DNA of 64,000 bases from Prunus persica (lineage: Eukaryota; Streptophyta; Magnoliopsida; Rosales; Rosaceae). Below the pieces are notes generated by a model, which saw only the letters and a program-made list of their open reading frames with translations, made no database searches and was not told where the DNA came from. Positions 61,930 through 64,000 of this stretch are shown piece after piece. Positions within the stretch are counted from its first letter, which is position 1. The number at the start of each line of letters is the position of its first letter. The DNA lies in the NCBI RefSeq assembly GCF_000346465.2, contig NC_034009.1, positions 44,438,649 to 44,502,648 on the forward strand. Direction: 5' to 3'. The translations under genes and the position numbers were made by a program.

Positions 61930-62025
61930 CGTTATCAGCACGATTTCTCTATTCAGAGCCTCAACGCTCTCTCTCTTTCTCTCCGCAAAACTCAGCAACC
62001 CCACTGCTGTGATCAGTTCTTAGCT

Positions 62026-62275
62026 ATGCAAAGCTTTTGCAGCTCTTCTTCTTACAATTATTACCCTCTGGAGGTCTCTGGAGTTAACACTTTCCATGAA
62101 GCTCAGAACCTCACAATCTCACCCGATCTCTCTCTAACCCCACTGCTCAGTTGGCTTCGAGGCGGCCCTGGTCGCTCTTCCAGGATCGGCAACTTCTTCG
62201 AGCTCATGTATTGCTTCGAAGCCAAAAGAAAACCCAAGTGAAAAAAAAAAAGAAAAAAAAAAAAGGGAAAACAGT
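62026..62275 (+). pseudogene. Serine carboxypeptidase-like fragment with A-tail
   Basis: A 71-codon frame contains FHEAQN, then TPLLSWLRGGPGRSSRIGNF and FEL. This recalls the substrate-binding loop of SCPL50/51-type carboxypeptidases, where the text is close to TPLLIWLQGGPGCSSM-GNF. The conserved cysteine is replaced by arginine. The frame ends at TGA (62239), directly followed by an A-rich run (62239-62269), as in a retroposed transcript end. The catalytic Ser, Asp and His blocks are absent, so it is a relic. Confidence 0.55.
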
Positions 62276-62391
62276 AAGACTAAGAGAGAGAGAGAGAGAG
62301 ATGGAGGTCTCTTTTTGTGTTGAAACTCCTTTCTTCTCTGGCTGCCACCGGTCCCCAACCACACCCAATTCCTACCCAGTAGCTGCCGACC

Positions 62392-62697
62392 ATGTTTGAC
62401 TACTCGATGCCGTTGATGGAGCTGGACCTGTAGCTGGCGCTCGTAGAGTTCGCTGTTCCGGTGATTCAGGCTCTGGGCTCCGTCCTCTCATTCTTGGGCA
62501 TTCTTTTCCTTCTAATTCAGGCAGAGAAAGGGTATGGCTACTCTAAGTTTGAGAGGCATGCGAAGAACATGCTTATTGCTGGCCCTGTTTTGTGGTTGCT
62601 GGGTCTGAATGACACAGAGAATGATGGAGCATGTGGTGGAGATGCGAGGTACCTAACTTTTGCCTACTTAACCAGCAATTCACACCTTTCTTTCTAA
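62392..62697 (+). pseudogene. Two-helix membrane protein relic with in-frame TAG
   Basis: The frame starts MFDYSMPLMELDL, hits TAG (62431-62433), then stays open for 87 codons. It reads LALVEFAVPVIQALGSVLSF, LGILFLLIQA and ERHAKNMLIAGPVLWLLGLN. Two hydrophobic segments with ERHAKN-type text between resemble a small uncharacterised plant membrane protein family. A possible donor GCGAG|GTACC lies near the end (62647). Either a dead copy or, less likely, initiation downstream of the TAG. Confidence 0.45.
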
Positions 62698-63120
62698 CAA
62701 AAACGTGAAAGTTGCTCTAACAATTATTGGAGAGAAGACAAGTGTAAACATGGGAAGGAAACTTTCAATTTGGCTCTAGTGTATAATTATACATTATGAG
62801 GCTGCATGTGGCTCCACACATCATGACGACCAACTAAGCACTAGTCATTTAGTTTAAAATTAATTAATTAAGATCTAATGTCAATGAACATGATGAAGAT
62901 GCTTGTTAGAAAAAGAAAAAAAAAGGTGTCGTCACTTTATTATCAATACCTTTTGAAGAAGCAACACCGAAAGGCTAAGCTCCTTTGTCAATTATTTTAT
63001 TATTAATCTATACTATTTAATATTAATATAAATGCAGGTGTGCAGATTACAGGTGGAAAGCATTTGATTTGAGAGACAATCATAATGCCTTCCACAAACA
63101 ATAATAATATTATCTACTAT

Positions 63121-63480
63121 ATTATTTGATTGTGGTGTTGATATGAACCCACAAATAATTGCCTTTACTTTATCGCAAATTTACTTTACTTAAAGTATGA
63201 TGTGGAATCGACCCTCATACTTTATGAAATTACTTTACTGTACATTATTTACTGTATGGTGTAGGTTTATTACCCATACAACAGTATCTATTTAAAAGGG
63301 TGGTGCGGTTTTATCGTCCACGCCTTTACTTTTATTTAAAAGTATGGAGCAGAATTAGTGCCCATACAAGCACATTTACTCTTACTTAAAGTATGATGTG
63401 GAATCGACCCTCATACTTTATAAATTTACTTTACTGCACATTTACTTAAAGTATGGTGTGGGTTTATCGTCCATCCAATA
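63121..63480 (+). repeat. Array of seven stem-loops, loops of 13-14 nt
   Basis: Stems (left/right): 63121-63135 with 63149-63160; 63191-63200 with 63215-63224 (perfect 10 bp); 63252-63259 with 63274-63283; 63295-63303 with 63318-63327; 63342-63347 with 63362-63367; 63387-63396 with 63411-63420 (perfect 10 bp); 63451-63456 with 63471-63476 (weak). Six loops are exactly 14 nt and share a TGTGG..T..TCG pattern, while stems differ and still pair. Confidence 0.8.
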
Positions 63481-63520
63481 ATTTATTTACCAGCAATGTA
63501 TTTTATGGATTAAATATGCT

Positions 63521-63985
63521 GTATGATGAGTTTTTACAGTAAGCAGATCAGGACCAGAAGTTCCTTGATCCTCATCATACAATTACATCAGGACTTGAAG
63601 ATCCTTGATGATGATATTAATATGAGAGCTGGCAGTCTCTCCGGTATTGTATTTGTAAACATGTGATTGGACTTAAGGGTCCTTGATCCCTGACATGTAA
63701 ATAAGGACCTAGAGTTCCTTAATGATGTAACAGTACCGTATTGGTTCATGATGCCGTACACATGGATGATACCTGTACTGGCAGATGAATAGATACGTAT
63801 TCATGACTTGATGAATAGTACTATTCACATGAATAGTGACGTATGCATAAATATTAACCATTTTTGGTAAACCGTCACTATATACAAAAGGGAACCTGCA
63901 GTTTCTTAAACTCATGAATGAGCAATTAAATGAGATGCCAGAAGTTCCTCAAAATATGGACAAATATGTAAGGGCTTGAAGTCCA
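63521..63985 (+). repeat. Second structured array, GGAC..TCC hairpins
   Basis: GTATGATGAG (63521-63530) pairs with CTCATCATAC (63571-63580) and encloses GATCAGGA/TCCTTGATC. Related units with GGACYWGAAG.TCCTTGAT follow at about 63587, 63668, 63704 and, more diverged, 63890 and 63937. ATAGTGACG (63833-63841) pairs with CGTCACTAT (63873-63881). Confidence 0.75.
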
Positions 63986-64000
63986 GAAATGTCCATACCA

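Overview
The window is nuclear DNA from a flowering plant. It is AT-rich, its genes have many GT-AG introns, and the gaps are wide and full of transposon debris. Gene content and repeat types look like a woody eudicot, most likely Rosaceae, but that placement is inference from memory of gene and repeat style.

Region by region. 0-1.1 kb holds a small three-exon gene of unknown function (minus). 2.1-4.2 kb holds a decayed Ty1/copia pol remnant and a 924-bp hAT element that has captured a pectinesterase exon. 4.3-7.9 kb holds a ten-exon zinc alcohol dehydrogenase-like gene (minus). 9.6-10.35 kb holds a broken DUF247/UPF0481 gene. 10.8-13.8 kb holds a 2.4-kb solo LTR nested in a hAT element. 14.5-15.3 kb holds a LINE tail carrying a Harbinger-type MITE. 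17.3-19.2 kb holds a two-exon DUF1005 gene (plus). 19.4-33 kb is repeat-rich. It has several diverged segment duplications, a 420-bp inverted repeat of a plant mobile domain (PMD) gene next to a decayed longer PMD copy, and an orphan UGT80 exon. 33.1-35.7 kb holds an acidic single-pass membrane protein gene (minus).

37.5-46.5 kb holds tubulin-folding cofactor E (minus, 15 coding exons). It is head-to-head with protein phosphatase methylesterase 1 (plus, 13 coding exons, 46.7-52.6 kb). 53.5-55.4 kb holds cytochrome c (minus). 58.6-60.1 kb holds an intronless PPR gene (plus). 61.7-64 kb looks like the 5' part of a copia-type element. It contains a poly(A)-tailed carboxypeptidase-like fragment, a broken membrane-protein ORF, and about 0.9 kb dense in stem-loops.

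The intact genes are housekeeping or dispersed plant genes, not an operon or cluster. The shared TFCE/PME1 promoter region and the two mitochondrial genes (cytochrome c, PPR) are the only functional neighbourhoods. The most unusual signals are the hairpin arrays inside two different retroelements (12.3 kb and 63.1-63.9 kb) and the promoter-proximal PMD inverted repeat, which could yield a long hairpin RNA.
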